A program made the position numbers and the translations under genes. A DNA stretch of 64,000 nucleotides from Singulisphaera sp. GP187 (GTDB lineage Bacteria > Planctomycetota > GCA-002687715). Shown here in pieces: positions 28,706-39,350 of this stretch; within the stretch, counting starts at the first letter, position 1; every line of letters begins with the position of its first letter. The notes below the pieces were generated by a model that was not told the DNA's origin, did not search any database, and saw nothing but the letters and a program-made list of their open reading frames with translations. Location of the stretch: positions 1 through 64,000 of the forward strand of contig CAMDTN010000001.1 of the NCBI GenBank assembly GCA_945907755.1. The letters are read 5' to 3'.

Positions 28706-29437
28706 TCAGCGCGTAGGGCGGAACACGAACGGGTCGGGTTCGAAGGGGCCATCCAGCAAGATCTGGCCCGGGGCGGTCACGCTGATGCGGTATTCGCGCC
28801 CAGCCAGCAGTGGCTTGTGCACGGCTGTGCCTTGCGCGGTGCGCACGCCATCTTCGTCCGCCGCGGCCTTATCGGAGCAATAACTTTGGAAGCGCCGCCA
28901 CAAACGCATCTCGGCGTCGCGCAGCGCGGCGTCACCGCTGCTGAATTGTGCGGGCACAGGGTTCTGCGCATTACCGACTTCCAGCGCAGCCCCAGAATCA
29001 GGGGATTGCTGTTCGCCCCACACACGCGTGAACAGGGTCAGCGTGTGGCCGCGCAGCGGGTCGCCTTCCGCGATGTCTTCAGCAGAGAAAATGATCTGCC
29101 TAGCATCGAAATGCACATCGGCACCGCGCACTTCCAAGCGCTTCAAGGCGGCACCGGGCAGCAATTTCCCCGCAGCATCGGTTTCAGCCCAAAGCAGCAC
29201 TGTGTTGGTGCTGCCCGCAGCATCGGTGTTGATGCTCTCCACCAACACACGCGCGCGGCGCGTCTCGCTTGTCAAACGAGAAATGCGCAAGCGCAAATCG
29301 GCAATCTGTGCCCGCAGTTCCGCTTTCTCGAGGCGGTCTTCAACGATGGTCCACGCAAAAAGCAGCGCCACCACAGTCAGCGCCAGCCAACCCATCAGGC
29401 GCACTTTGTTCAGCAAAAAACTCTCAGTGGCACTCAC
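28706..29437 (-). CDS. Hypothetical membrane-anchored coiled-coil protein
   Basis: Single N-terminal TM (LMGWLALTVVALLFAWTIV) followed by RLEKAELRAQIADLRLRISRL. Confidence 0.6.
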   Translation of the reverse strand: MSATESFLLNKVRLMGWLALTVVALLFAWTIVEDRLEKAELRAQIADLRLRISRLTSETRRARVLVESINTDAAGSTNTVLLWAETDAAGKLLPGAALKRLEVRGADVHFDARQIIFSAEDIAEGDPLRGHTLTLFTRVWGEQQSPDSGAALEVGNAQNPVPAQFSSGDAALRDAEMRLWRRFQSYCSDKAAADEDGVRTAQGTAVHKPLLAGREYRISVTAPGQILLDGPFEPDPFVFRPTR

Positions 29438-29484
29438 GCGCTCACTTTACCCTGCAATGCGCCCTCCGTAGGATTCGCGCCATC

Positions 29485-30870
29485 ATGCACGCAGGCGGCA
29501 CAGCAGCAGACAGACGGACCTTGGCTGGGCTCTTCGCCACCAAGGCCGCGGGGTTGGCGCTGGTCTTCATCAGTGGCGTGCTACTCGCGCGCATCCTCGG
29601 CCCTGCAGGCAAGGGCGCGGTGGATGTCACTCTGTCGCTGTTCGCGTTGCTGATGCTGCTTTATCCCAGCCTCGAAGAGCCGCAGTTGATGCTGTTAGCG
29701 CGCGACTCTTCGTGCGCGGGCCGCCTCGCTGGCAACGCTGTGGTCGTGGCGCTGCTCTCAGGTGCGGTCATCTTCGGCGCGTTCGAGTGGTTCGTGGCGG
29801 ATGGCGACGGCTTGTTAGCACTGTTGCATCCGCGCGCCGCGAGCATCAATTCAAGCGCTGGATCTTCTAATGGAGTGGATGCACAACTCTTGCTGCTGCT
29901 GGTGTGGGCCGCACCATTTGAAATCTTGGCGCGCGTACTAACAGGCGTGCTGCAAGGCTGCCGCAATATGCGCGCATTCAATGCTGTGCACTTGGCGCGC
30001 AATGGAGCGCTGCTGCTGGCGGTGCTGCTGTTAGTGGTTCTTGGCGACGCAGGCGTGCGCGGTGCGGTGCAGGCATGGGCGTGGTCGTCGGTGGCAGCGG
30101 CACTCGTTGCGCTGGTGGCCGTGCTGCGCGACAGCGCTATTCGCGCCAGTGGGTTCGGCGTGCGCTGGGGATTACTGCGCGATCAACTCAGCGGCGGCCT
30201 GCGTGTGCAAGGGGCAGTGATCGCAGCCGCGGTCATTCTGAGTGGCGACCAACTGATCTTGTGGCACTACCACGGTGCTGCGGCGGTGGGGCCATATGCC
30301 TTGGCCGCAGCACTCAGCGGACAATTGCGCCGCTTCATGGTGCAGCCGGTGAAGGAAATGTTGGGGGCAGCGCTGGCGCAAAGCGGCAGTGACAGTGCGG
30401 CGTTGGCAGCGAGCATCGCAGCGGCTTCGCGCCGCGTTCTTGCGTTGTTGTTGCCACCCAGCGTGCTGTTGGCGCTGCTGGCTTGGCCGTTGCTTTACGG
30501 CGTATACGGCGAGGGCTTTGTGGCAGCGTGGACACCTCTGTTGCTGCTGTTGCCTGGAGGATTGCTGTGGGCCGCCGCCGTGGTGTTGTCGTGGTGGTTG
30601 GTGGCGACGAATCAGTTGTTGCTACTGACAAGCATCGGGCTGCTGTTCGCTGCTACGAATGTGGCCTTGAATCTCTGCTTTGTTCCGCAAGGCGCAGCAC
30701 TTGCGGCGGCTTGCACCAGCACGCTGTGCTACGCGCTGCATGCAGTGGTGCTGGCCATGCTCTTCTGTTGCGCCAGCAAGACTTCGTGGCGTGGGCTCTG
30801 GCCTCGCAGCGCCGACTACGCCCTGTGGAAAGATGCGCTGCGTTTGGTGTTGCCAGCGCGCAAGCGTTGA
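29485..30870 (+). CDS. Oligosaccharide flippase / polysaccharide biosynthesis membrane protein
   Basis: Multi-TM; AGLFATKAAGLALVFISGVLLARILGPAGKGAVDVTLSL. Confidence 0.82.
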   Translation: MHAGGTAADRRTLAGLFATKAAGLALVFISGVLLARILGPAGKGAVDVTLSLFALLMLLYPSLEEPQLMLLARDSSCAGRLAGNAVVVALLSGAVIFGAFEWFVADGDGLLALLHPRAASINSSAGSSNGVDAQLLLLLVWAAPFEILARVLTGVLQGCRNMRAFNAVHLARNGALLLAVLLLVVLGDAGVRGAVQAWAWSSVAAALVALVAVLRDSAIRASGFGVRWGLLRDQLSGGLRVQGAVIAAAVILSGDQLILWHYHGAAAVGPYALAAALSGQLRRFMVQPVKEMLGAALAQSGSDSAALAASIAAASRRVLALLLPPSVLLALLAWPLLYGVYGEGFVAAWTPLLLLLPGGLLWAAAVVLSWWLVATNQLLLLTSIGLLFAATNVALNLCFVPQGAALAAACTSTLCYALHAVVLAMLFCCASKTSWRGLWPRSADYALWKDALRLVLPARKR

Positions 30871-30874
30871 TGCG

Positions 30875-32470
30875 TCATCCGCCGGGTTGCAGCAATGCGC
30901 GCCAACGCTGCGCCGCTTCTGCATTCCCCAAGCTGTCGTGCAGCCGCACCAACTGTTGCAACACTTGTTCGCGCAGTGGATCGGTCGTGGGCACACAGGT
31001 GGCAGCGGTTTCGAGCGCGGCAATAGCTTTGGCGCCTTCCTTGCGCATGCTGTGCAATTGCAGCACTCGCAAAGCCAGCCGTGCACAGCGCTCGGGCGGC
31101 GCGCTGGCGACTGCTGCCTCGATGATGTCTGCGCTTTCGGCGGTTGCTGGCCCAGCGTCGCGCGTCTGGAACACGCTTTCGCCCAGCAATTCCAGCAAAT
31201 CTAAGAAGCGCAGGTCTTTGCGGTCCATGCGGCCTAACGCGGCCCGAGCTGCGGCAGCGGCCCCCGCAGCGTCTTTCATGGGCAGCAGCAAGCGCGCGCG
31301 TTCGAGGTTGGCGAAGGGGTTGCCTCCGTCGGTTTCAAGAATGCGATCCAATTCGCACAGCGCTGCTTGAAGTTCGCCGCGGCGCGCGAGCAGTGCAGCC
31401 ATGTTCAGCACGGCGATCTCGTGAGAAGGCTCGAATGACAACAGCAGCGCATAGCACTCCATGGCGCGTTCGTACTTGTGCTCGGTGAGGTGCAGCGACG
31501 CTTGTTCCAACAAGGCCGCGGCATCGCGCGGGTTCGATGCCAACCTGCGCTTCAAGCTGCGGATGCGCTCCGATCCTTCGTCTTCAAGCCGCTTCACTTC
31601 AGCGAAGCGCTGTTGCATCTCTTGTGCTTGCTCAGCATCGCCGCGCGCCTGTAACAAGCGTTGCATTCCGTGCAGCGCTTCAGCAGATTGCGGGTTGCGC
31701 TCCAACGCTTCGAGGTAAAGGCTGTGCGCGAGATCTTGCTTGTCTTGGCGTTGGTAGAGCTGCGCCAGCTTGAGTGAAGGCCCCGCACCTTTGCTGTCGG
31801 CGCGGCGCGCGTCACGCAAGAGCGTTTCTGCCAAATCATCCTTGCCACTGCGCAGTGCGGCGAGGCCAGCAAGGTACAGATACTCCGGGTTCGATGGGCT
31901 GCGCTGCAACAAAGTCTGGTATTCCCGCAGCGCGGGCTCGAAGCGATCGGCCTCAAACAGTGTGCCGGCCAATTCGCGGCGATAGCTTTGCTCGTTGGGC
32001 GCCATTTCTGCAGCGCGCGCCAGCGCGTCGATGGCTTCGCTGGTCAGGTCCAGCCGCAACGCACAAATGCCTAGGGAATGCGGGATCTGCGCCAACAGCC
32101 CAACCTTGGGGTCTGCATTGGAGCTGGCCAGCAGTTCACGCCACACCGGCAGTGCTTCAGACCAGCGCGCCTGATTTTGCAAGCAGACACCGAGATCGTA
32201 GAGCAGGCTTGGCTCTGCGGGCTTGATAATGAGGGCACGGCGCAGGCGTTCAGAGCCGCGGTCGAAGCGATGCAAGCGCATCCATGCTTGCGCCGCGTCG
32301 CGCAACCCTTCCCACGCTTGCGGGTGCTGTGCGCACCAACTGTCCAACGCCATGCCCGCGGCGCGCCATTTCTGTTCGGTCAAGAGGCGCTGGGCGTTGG
32401 CCCATTCCGCGTCGGCAGGTTGAGCTTGCAAGCACACACACAACGCGCTTAAAAGCAGCAGGATTCTCAT
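30875..32470 (-). CDS. Secreted TPR-repeat protein
   Basis: Signal peptide MRILLLLSALCVCLQAQ; multiple TPR-like helices. Confidence 0.8.
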   Translation of the reverse strand: MRILLLLSALCVCLQAQPADAEWANAQRLLTEQKWRAAGMALDSWCAQHPQAWEGLRDAAQAWMRLHRFDRGSERLRRALIIKPAEPSLLYDLGVCLQNQARWSEALPVWRELLASSNADPKVGLLAQIPHSLGICALRLDLTSEAIDALARAAEMAPNEQSYRRELAGTLFEADRFEPALREYQTLLQRSPSNPEYLYLAGLAALRSGKDDLAETLLRDARRADSKGAGPSLKLAQLYQRQDKQDLAHSLYLEALERNPQSAEALHGMQRLLQARGDAEQAQEMQQRFAEVKRLEDEGSERIRSLKRRLASNPRDAAALLEQASLHLTEHKYERAMECYALLLSFEPSHEIAVLNMAALLARRGELQAALCELDRILETDGGNPFANLERARLLLPMKDAAGAAAAARAALGRMDRKDLRFLDLLELLGESVFQTRDAGPATAESADIIEAAVASAPPERCARLALRVLQLHSMRKEGAKAIAALETAATCVPTTDPLREQVLQQLVRLHDSLGNAEAAQRWRALLQPGG

Positions 32471-32491
32471 GGCGCGCGCAAGATAGCGCAC

Positions 32492-34309
32492 TCAGGCTTG
32501 CTGCGGCACACGCGCATCATCTTGGCGCAGCACAAGCACCTTCCAACGCGGCAGATCCTTGCCAAAGAAGTCCTTCGGTCCGGCCATTTCCCAAGCGAGG
32601 AAAGTGATGGGGCAGGGGGCGCTCAGTTCCTCCGCGCTGGTACCAAAGATGTTTGTTGAAGCTTCGAACGGGCCTCGGGCATGGCTCGCTGCTGCCCATT
32701 CATCGCGGGCGGCCTGCACCGCTTCGTCTGGCAGCACTCGGGCATCCAGCACCGAATCGCAGTTCAAGTAGTGCTCGTAACGGAACAATTCGTCCAGCGC
32801 AGCCTGCATGCCGAGATGTGCGAAATGTTTGTCCAAGGTCTTGCGTAGCAACGCGGCATTCAACAGGCGCGTGTCTTCGGGCTTGAATGCTTGGCACAGC
32901 AGTGCTTTCCGTACTTGCGGGCGCGTCTCGGGGGTGTCCTGCAGATTCCAGACATCTTCCATGAAGTCCTCGCCCATGCGCTCGAACAAATCGCACGGGC
33001 GGATGCCCAGCAGGGCCACGACCTTGATGGCCAAGCCTGGGGCATGCTCGAACCACTTCACGCCAACGGCGATCAAGCCGCCGCGAATCATGTCACTTTC
33101 AGGGAAGGTGGTGGAGTTGTATACGAGGCGGAACTCGCCTTCGTAAAGCATCTTGAATTCTTCGCGCCGCTTCCAGTAGCCCGTAGCTGGCAACACCGAG
33201 AATGGAAACACGACAATCGAATCTGGATGAGTATGGAATGCGTAGTCAACGCTGGAGCGGAAGCCGTTGATGTGGTCGCCAGGCAGCCCAAGGATGAGTT
33301 GTTGATTGTTCGAATGCAGCCCGTACTTCTGCAGCAGCGGGATCTTGATGTCCAAGAACTTCTTGTCCCATTTGCGATTGATGTACTCGTAGGCCTCGTC
33401 GTTGGTGGTTTGGATGCCGGTCTCGATGTACACGCCGGCTTCCTTCATCAAGCGGCACAACTCCTCGTCGAGGAAGTCGAGATTGGGGAAGAAGGTGACA
33501 CTCTGGTCTGCGGCCTTATGCGCCAAAATGAAGCGCAGGAGATCCTTCGCAACTTGTTTCTTGTATCCAAACATCGAATCGAAGAACCAGATCTTCTTGA
33601 TGTTCTTGTGTGCCAAGACGCGGCCGAGGTCGCTGAAAACGCGTTCCATTGTGAACGCACGCCGCGTCGTGCCGCCCCAATAGCAGTAGGCACAGCCCAT
33701 GTAGCAGCCGCGGAATGTTTCCAGCGCGAACACATTAGTGTTCTCGATGACATTGGCCACTTCGGGGAGATCGAGGATGGACGGGATGTCATCCAAGTTG
33801 TCGAGAAAGGCCACCTTGTCTGTTTCGTGCACTTCGCCACTCGTGCGCTCGCGCCAAGTGATGCCGGTGATTTGTGCCAGCGGCAGCGCATCGCCCAAAT
33901 AGTGATGCAGCAGTGCAGCGAAGGTGCGTTCACCTTCGTCGCGCACGATCAGATCTACTGTGGGATGTTCCATCAGCAGGTCTTTGGCGTAGTCGGCATC
34001 GGACACATCGGGCCCGCCCCAGAGGATGGTGGCTTCTGCTGGCAGCACGAAACGCAAGCGGCGGGTGGCTTCGTACATGCGGAAGCGCGACCAGATGTAC
34101 ATACTCATGCCCACGAGGTCCGGCTTGAAATCCTGCGCCGCTGTCAAAATGGCCCCAATGGTGGCCTCGGGGTCTTCGTGTGGTGACCCGCTCACGAGGC
34201 GGATTTCGACCCTGTCCTTCAGCCCGGCATCCGCCAAGGCGTAGGACTTCAGGTTGAGCAGGGCCAGCGAGGCTGGAGCAAAGTCACAGTGGCAGAGGAG
34301 GATCTTCAT
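32492..34309 (-). CDS. B12-binding domain-containing radical SAM protein
   Basis: N-terminal cobalamin-like fold (PDLVGMSMYIWSRFRMYEATRRLR, ILWGGPDVS); RGCYMGCAYCYWGGTTRR (CxxxCxxC). Confidence 0.9.
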   Translation of the reverse strand: MKILLCHCDFAPASLALLNLKSYALADAGLKDRVEIRLVSGSPHEDPEATIGAILTAAQDFKPDLVGMSMYIWSRFRMYEATRRLRFVLPAEATILWGGPDVSDADYAKDLLMEHPTVDLIVRDEGERTFAALLHHYLGDALPLAQITGITWRERTSGEVHETDKVAFLDNLDDIPSILDLPEVANVIENTNVFALETFRGCYMGCAYCYWGGTTRRAFTMERVFSDLGRVLAHKNIKKIWFFDSMFGYKKQVAKDLLRFILAHKAADQSVTFFPNLDFLDEELCRLMKEAGVYIETGIQTTNDEAYEYINRKWDKKFLDIKIPLLQKYGLHSNNQQLILGLPGDHINGFRSSVDYAFHTHPDSIVVFPFSVLPATGYWKRREEFKMLYEGEFRLVYNSTTFPESDMIRGGLIAVGVKWFEHAPGLAIKVVALLGIRPCDLFERMGEDFMEDVWNLQDTPETRPQVRKALLCQAFKPEDTRLLNAALLRKTLDKHFAHLGMQAALDELFRYEHYLNCDSVLDARVLPDEAVQAARDEWAAASHARGPFEASTNIFGTSAEELSAPCPITFLAWEMAGPKDFFGKDLPRWKVLVLRQDDARVPQQA

Positions 34310-34420
34310 GGGTGAACCCATCCTTCGGCTGAACCGGAGTATGGGCGTTGAAGGATACACTGCCGCCGGTCGCTGGGGGAATGCGCTTTTGCGCGCAACT
34401 TTGGCAGCAGGGGGCATGCG

Positions 34421-34912
34421 ATGGCCGGTGACTTCACAGGAGTGGTGGGCATCCTCGAAGAAGAGGGCCATATCCTGCACGTGCTTAACGAGCGCGTGTT
34501 GGAAGGGCTACCGCGACCCTGCTGGGATCTGCCCGGCGGCGGGGTGGAGCCCGGCGAGAGCCTCACAGAAGCGCTGGTGCGCGAGTTTGTCGAAGAGGCA
34601 GGCTTGGATGTCGTGCCCGGTGAATTGGCATTCGTCATCGAACGCTTTGGCATGCGCACCGGCTTGCGCGACGAACGCACGCGCTTCTTCGTGTTTCATG
34701 TGCAGCGCGCAGCGTCGGCACGCGGCCGCGAGCCAAGCCCCCAAGACGCCGAGATCTTGCGCTGCGAGTTTCTCAGCCGAGGGCACATGCGCGAGCGTTG
34801 CGTCGAGGTCTATCAACGCCCCATTCTCGACTGGCTGGACAACGGACGCAGTCAGCGGTACTTCCTCTTACAGCATCCGCAGCCGTATGCGGATCCGCAG
34901 CGGCTGGCCTGA
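34421..34912 (+). CDS. NUDIX hydrolase
   Basis: Nudix box GGGVEPGESLTEALVREFVEEAGLDV. Confidence 0.92.
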   Translation: MAGDFTGVVGILEEEGHILHVLNERVLEGLPRPCWDLPGGGVEPGESLTEALVREFVEEAGLDVVPGELAFVIERFGMRTGLRDERTRFFVFHVQRAASARGREPSPQDAEILRCEFLSRGHMRERCVEVYQRPILDWLDNGRSQRYFLLQHPQPYADPQRLA

Positions 34913-34940
34913 ACGCCGTATTCGCTTCGCAGAGATCACC

Positions 34941-35441
34941 ATGACCAAGACTTTGCTGGTGGGGCTGATGTGTTTGCTGTTATTGCCGGGTTGTTCGACT
35001 TGGACCAGCGACAACACCACCGGAACTCTGGTGGGCGCTGGTGCCGGCGCTGGCATCGGCGCGTTGATGGCTGGCGGCGGATCTGTCGTGTGGGGCGCAG
35101 CCATCGGTGCTGGTGCTGGCGCACTGGCGGGGTACTTCATCGCGGAATGGTTGAAGGAACCCGAGCCGGCGCCGGGGCAGCCCATCAATCCGGAAGCTCG
35201 TGCGAAGAGCGACGCAGAGGCCTACTTCCGCCAAGCGCACATGGCGCGCCACGCGGCGGAGTCGGAGTACTACCTGCAACGCTCCATCGAATTGCACCCA
35301 ACTCCTGCGGCTTGCAACAACTTGGGGCTGCTTTACTTGCAGCACGGCGACAAGCCGCGCGCCAGAACACAGTGGCAGCGCGCGCTGGAATTAGACCCCG
35401 CCAACCGTGCCGCCCAAGAGAATCTGAAACGCCTCGGCTGA
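34941..35441 (+). CDS. Glycine-zipper/TPR lipoprotein
   Basis: MTKTLLVGLMCLLLLPGCST lipobox; GAGAGAGIGALMAGG...; C-terminal TPR. Confidence 0.75.
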   Translation: MTKTLLVGLMCLLLLPGCSTWTSDNTTGTLVGAGAGAGIGALMAGGGSVVWGAAIGAGAGALAGYFIAEWLKEPEPAPGQPINPEARAKSDAEAYFRQAHMARHAAESEYYLQRSIELHPTPAACNNLGLLYLQHGDKPRARTQWQRALELDPANRAAQENLKRLG

Positions 35442-35510
35442 ATTCTGCAGAGATTTTAGGGGACGCGGAGAGCAAATGCCGCCTCTGGTGCTGCACCGGG
35501 AGGTGGATTC

Positions 35511-36350
35511 ATGTCGAGTGCAGTGATGGCGGCGTTGGCGCCTGCGCGTGAAGTGCGCAGTGATGTGGTGCGCGGCGATGTGTGGGGCGAAGCCGTGGCG
35601 GCGTTTTCGCGCTTGCTGCTGCTGCGCGGATATTCGCGCTTCACTGTGCGCGACTACAGCAGCGATGTCTTCCGCTTAGCCAAGCTGGTTGGCGGGCCGC
35701 CGCTGGGTCTGCGCGCCGAGCATGTGGCGGAGGCTGCGTGCTGCGATCGATCTTCTGGATTGGCGGTGCAAACGCAACGCCGTCGGGCATCGGCCTATGC
35801 CATGTTTCATGCTTGGATGCGCCAAGATCCTGCGCTGAATGGAGCGCTGCCGCGCTTACTTGCTGCGGACAGCCCGCTGGACCTCAACGAACGCCTGTTG
35901 GTGGCGTTGACGGGCTTGGCCGGCTTGCGCTTGAGTGAAATTCGCCATCTCGAGGGCCGCGACATCTTGCTGCGCACTCAAGTGCTGCGTTCGCGCCAAG
36001 GTTGGCGCATTGTGCCGCTGCATCCTGAATTGTTGCGTTTGCTGGAAGCGCACACGGCACAGCGTCCGCTGCACAGTTTTCGCGCGCTAGTGATGGGCCC
36101 GTGCGGTTACAGCGTTCACGAGCGCACGCTGCATGGCCGATTCCGTCGCATCGCGCAGCGCTGTGAAGTGCCGACGCTCACGCCGGACTTGTTGCGGCGC
36201 ACCAGCGCTGAAAAGCTGCGCGGCATCGGAACGCCGCAGACCTTGGTGCGCGCCTTCATTGGGCAGGAACGCACGCAGCCATTGGCGCCGCGCAGCGGGC
36301 AGTTCGCAGATCTGTCGTGCATCCGCGACAAGATTCGGCAGTTGTTGTGA
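35511..36350 (+). CDS. Tyrosine recombinase-like protein (degenerate catalytic motifs)
   Basis: SAM-like N-domain; LTGLAGLRLSEIRHLEGRDI; LTPDLLRRTSAEKL replaces HxxR; no C-terminal catalytic Tyr. Confidence 0.75.
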   Translation: MSSAVMAALAPAREVRSDVVRGDVWGEAVAAFSRLLLLRGYSRFTVRDYSSDVFRLAKLVGGPPLGLRAEHVAEAACCDRSSGLAVQTQRRRASAYAMFHAWMRQDPALNGALPRLLAADSPLDLNERLLVALTGLAGLRLSEIRHLEGRDILLRTQVLRSRQGWRIVPLHPELLRLLEAHTAQRPLHSFRALVMGPCGYSVHERTLHGRFRRIAQRCEVPTLTPDLLRRTSAEKLRGIGTPQTLVRAFIGQERTQPLAPRSGQFADLSCIRDKIRQLL

Positions 36351-36361
36351 GGCGCGCTGAA

Positions 36362-36994
36362 TCAGCCGCCAGCTTTCATGTGCACCGCGCGGCGGTGCAC
36401 GGCCACCGCCAAGTCACCGGCAATGTCCATGGTGCGGCCGACGGAAACGAAACCGTGGCCAAGGCGAATGATGTAGGGCATGGCGCCCAACTCGCTGGCG
36501 GTTTCTTGCGAATCGATCAGCGTGCCGAAATCACGGGTGCCAGTGGTGAGTGCGATGGGGAACTCACGGGCCAAAGCGTGCGCGTATTCCAGCACTAACT
36601 CATCGTGGCCGTGCAGCACAGCATTCACATCAGTGCGCGCTGCATAAATCCGTTCGTGCAAGAACGCGTCACTGCTGGGCGTGCCGCTGCCTAAGACATG
36701 GAGTTCGAAGGCTTGTGCGTCGGCGCGTACTACTTCAACGAAGCTGGTCCAGTCGATGCCTGTTTTCAAGCGAGAGCGCGTGGGGGTTATCACAAACCCC
36801 GCCGGTGTGCGGAACGACAAATTGCCGGCGGAAGCGCCACCTTCCACAGGGGCGAGCCCTTCGGAATCGAACACCGCGCACCAGTGCGCAAGTTGTTGCA
36901 TCGCCGCAGGCCACGGGTTGGGCGTGGTGTCGCGATGGCGCACCGTGAAACGATGGCGCACGCCGCATTCGCGATTCTCAGGTGTCATGCTCAT
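36362..36994 (-). CDS. Class II aldolase/adducin family protein
   Basis: [45 protein letters not shown]. Confidence 0.85.
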   Translation of the reverse strand: MSMTPENRECGVRHRFTVRHRDTTPNPWPAAMQQLAHWCAVFDSEGLAPVEGGASAGNLSFRTPAGFVITPTRSRLKTGIDWTSFVEVVRADAQAFELHVLGSGTPSSDAFLHERIYAARTDVNAVLHGHDELVLEYAHALAREFPIALTTGTRDFGTLIDSQETASELGAMPYIIRLGHGFVSVGRTMDIAGDLAVAVHRRAVHMKAGG

Positions 36995-38967
36995 CGTGGG
37001 AATTTTGCTCCGCCAAGGCCTGCGACAAGCGCTTCCACCACCGCAGGGTCTGCCAAAGTGGAAATGTCGCCAAGGTCGCTGGTCTCAGCAGCAGCCAACT
37101 TGCGCAAGATGCGCCTCATAATCTTGCCAGAACGCGTCTTGGGCAAGCCCGGAGTCAGTTGCAGCGCATCGGGTGCTGCGAAAGCACCAATCTGGCGACG
37201 CACAGTCTGCACCAGTTCTGCGCGCAGCGCGTCCGACCCCTGTTGCCCCGCTTTCAAGATGACGAAGGCATAAACACCCTGTCCTTTGATGGCATGAGGC
37301 ATGCCTACCACCGCGGCTTCCGCCACCGCTGGGTGCGTGACAAGTGCCGATTCAACTTCCGCAGTGCCGATGCGATGGCCTGAAACATTCAGCACATCGT
37401 CGACGCGGCCTGTGATCCACCAGTAGCCATCCTTGTCGCGGAACGCGCCGTCGCCCGTGAAGTACATGCCGGGGAAGCGCGCGAAGTATGTGGCTTTGAA
37501 GCGGGCGTGGTCGCCGTAAACCGAACGCATCATGCCGGGCCATGGGTGCAAGATGACCAAATTCCCCGAGACGCCGTTGCCTTCCAGCAAGCGGCCATCG
37601 TCGTCCACCAGTGCGGGCTGCACACCAGGCAGCGGGAGCGTGGCGGAACCAGGTTTCTGCGCGACGGCACCAGGCAGCGGCGCAATCAAGATGCCGCCGG
37701 TTTCCGTCTGCCACCAAGTGTCCACGATGGGACAGCGGCCGCCGCCAACAACGCGGTGGTACCACAGCCATGTTTCTGGATTGATCGGTTCGCCCACCGT
37801 GCCCAGCAAGCGCAGCGAAGTGCGTTGGCGTTGCAGCACCGGCGCGTCGCCGTGTTGCGCGATGCCGCGAATGGCCGTGGGCGCGGTGTAGAAAATCGTC
37901 ACTTGGTGTTTGTCCACAACATCCCAGAAGCGCCCGGCATCCGGGTATGTGGGCACGCCTTCAAACATCAGCGTGGTGGCGCCGTTCGCGAGCGGGCCAT
38001 ACACGATGTAGGAGTGGCCGGTGACCCAACCCACATCCGCGGTGCACCAGAAAATATCGGTGGGTTGCAAGTCGAACACCAAGCGGTGCGACCACGCGGC
38101 ATGCAGCAGATAACCGCCCGTGGTGTGCAGCACGCCTTTGGGCCGTCCGGTGGAGCCCGAGGTGTACAAGATGAACAGCGGGTCTTCGGCGCCCATGGGT
38201 TCTGGTGCGCATTCGATGCTGGCTGCGGCCATGGCGTCGTGCCACCACACATCGCGCCCGGCCGTGAAGTTCACACTGGCGCCCGTGCGCCGCACCACCA
38301 GCACATGTTCGATGCTTGGTGTTTTCTCTAAGGCGGCATCGGCCACTTGCTTCAGCGGCACCACTTTGCCGCCGCGCAAGCCCTGGTCTGCAGTGATCAA
38401 CAGCTTGCACGCCGCATCGTTGATGCGGTCGGAAAGTGATTCCGCGGAGAAGCCGCCGAAGACAACCGAGTGCACCGCGCCGATGCGCGCGCAGGCGAGC
38501 ATGGCCACCGCTGCCTCGGGGATCATTGGCATGTACAAGCACACGCGGTCGCCGCGCTGCACGCCCAGTTGCTTCATGGCGTTCGCGGCGCGGCAAGTGC
38601 GTTCCAGCAACTCCGCATAGCTGATGTGCAATTGATCATTGGGGCTGTCGCCTTCCCAAATGATGGCGGTGCGAGCACCGTTGCCTGCGCGCACATGGCG
38701 ATCGATGCAGTTCTCGCTGGCGTTCAACACGCCGTCTTCAAACCAGCGGATGCTGGGTTCCTCGAAATTCCAATGCAGCACTTGCGTGGGGGCCCGCATC
38801 CAGTGCAGCGCTTGCGCTTCGCGACGCCAGAACCCTTGCGGATCGGTGGCCGCTTCAGCGCACAGCGCGTCGCGCTGCGCCCGCGAATTCACGCTGGCGC
38901 CAGCCGCAAAAGCGGTTGAAGGCGGAATCACCTGACCAAGATCGTGGCTGGGTTGACCAGTGCTCAT
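36991..38967 (-). CDS. acs: Acetyl-CoA synthetase
   Basis: [57 protein letters not shown]. Confidence 0.95.
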   Translation of the reverse strand: MSTGQPSHDLGQVIPPSTAFAAGASVNSRAQRDALCAEAATDPQGFWRREAQALHWMRAPTQVLHWNFEEPSIRWFEDGVLNASENCIDRHVRAGNGARTAIIWEGDSPNDQLHISYAELLERTCRAANAMKQLGVQRGDRVCLYMPMIPEAAVAMLACARIGAVHSVVFGGFSAESLSDRINDAACKLLITADQGLRGGKVVPLKQVADAALEKTPSIEHVLVVRRTGASVNFTAGRDVWWHDAMAAASIECAPEPMGAEDPLFILYTSGSTGRPKGVLHTTGGYLLHAAWSHRLVFDLQPTDIFWCTADVGWVTGHSYIVYGPLANGATTLMFEGVPTYPDAGRFWDVVDKHQVTIFYTAPTAIRGIAQHGDAPVLQRQRTSLRLLGTVGEPINPETWLWYHRVVGGGRCPIVDTWWQTETGGILIAPLPGAVAQKPGSATLPLPGVQPALVDDDGRLLEGNGVSGNLVILHPWPGMMRSVYGDHARFKATYFARFPGMYFTGDGAFRDKDGYWWITGRVDDVLNVSGHRIGTAEVESALVTHPAVAEAAVVGMPHAIKGQGVYAFVILKAGQQGSDALRAELVQTVRRQIGAFAAPDALQLTPGLPKTRSGKIMRRILRKLAAAETSDLGDISTLADPAVVEALVAGLGGAKFPR

Positions 38968-39350
38968 CGCTGCCTCCGGAGTCAGGCGAGCGGAGCTTAT
39001 CAGGGGGTCTCGGCCTCGAAATCGCCCTCAATCCCGCAGAACCTGCGCGCCGATAGAGGAATGCCAAGGAGCGCTGTTCGCAGCGGGCCAATCGGCGTGA
39101 TCTCTTGATGCTCAAGCACTTACAGCGACTCGCCCACAAGCCAATGCCCAAAGGCCCGGTCGTGACTCGCGGCGCGTGCGCTGCAACCGAAGAAAATCAG
39201 CACAAAAAGTTGGCATTTGGGCGCCCAGTTCACTATGTTGGCAGTGCCTTCTTCGCCGGGACTCCGGTTCCTGTGCAGGATGCGTCGCGCTTTCCAGCCA
39301 TATGGGGGCTGGGTTGTTGCGAGCCGTTTGTTGGTTTTCCAGGTAACAAA

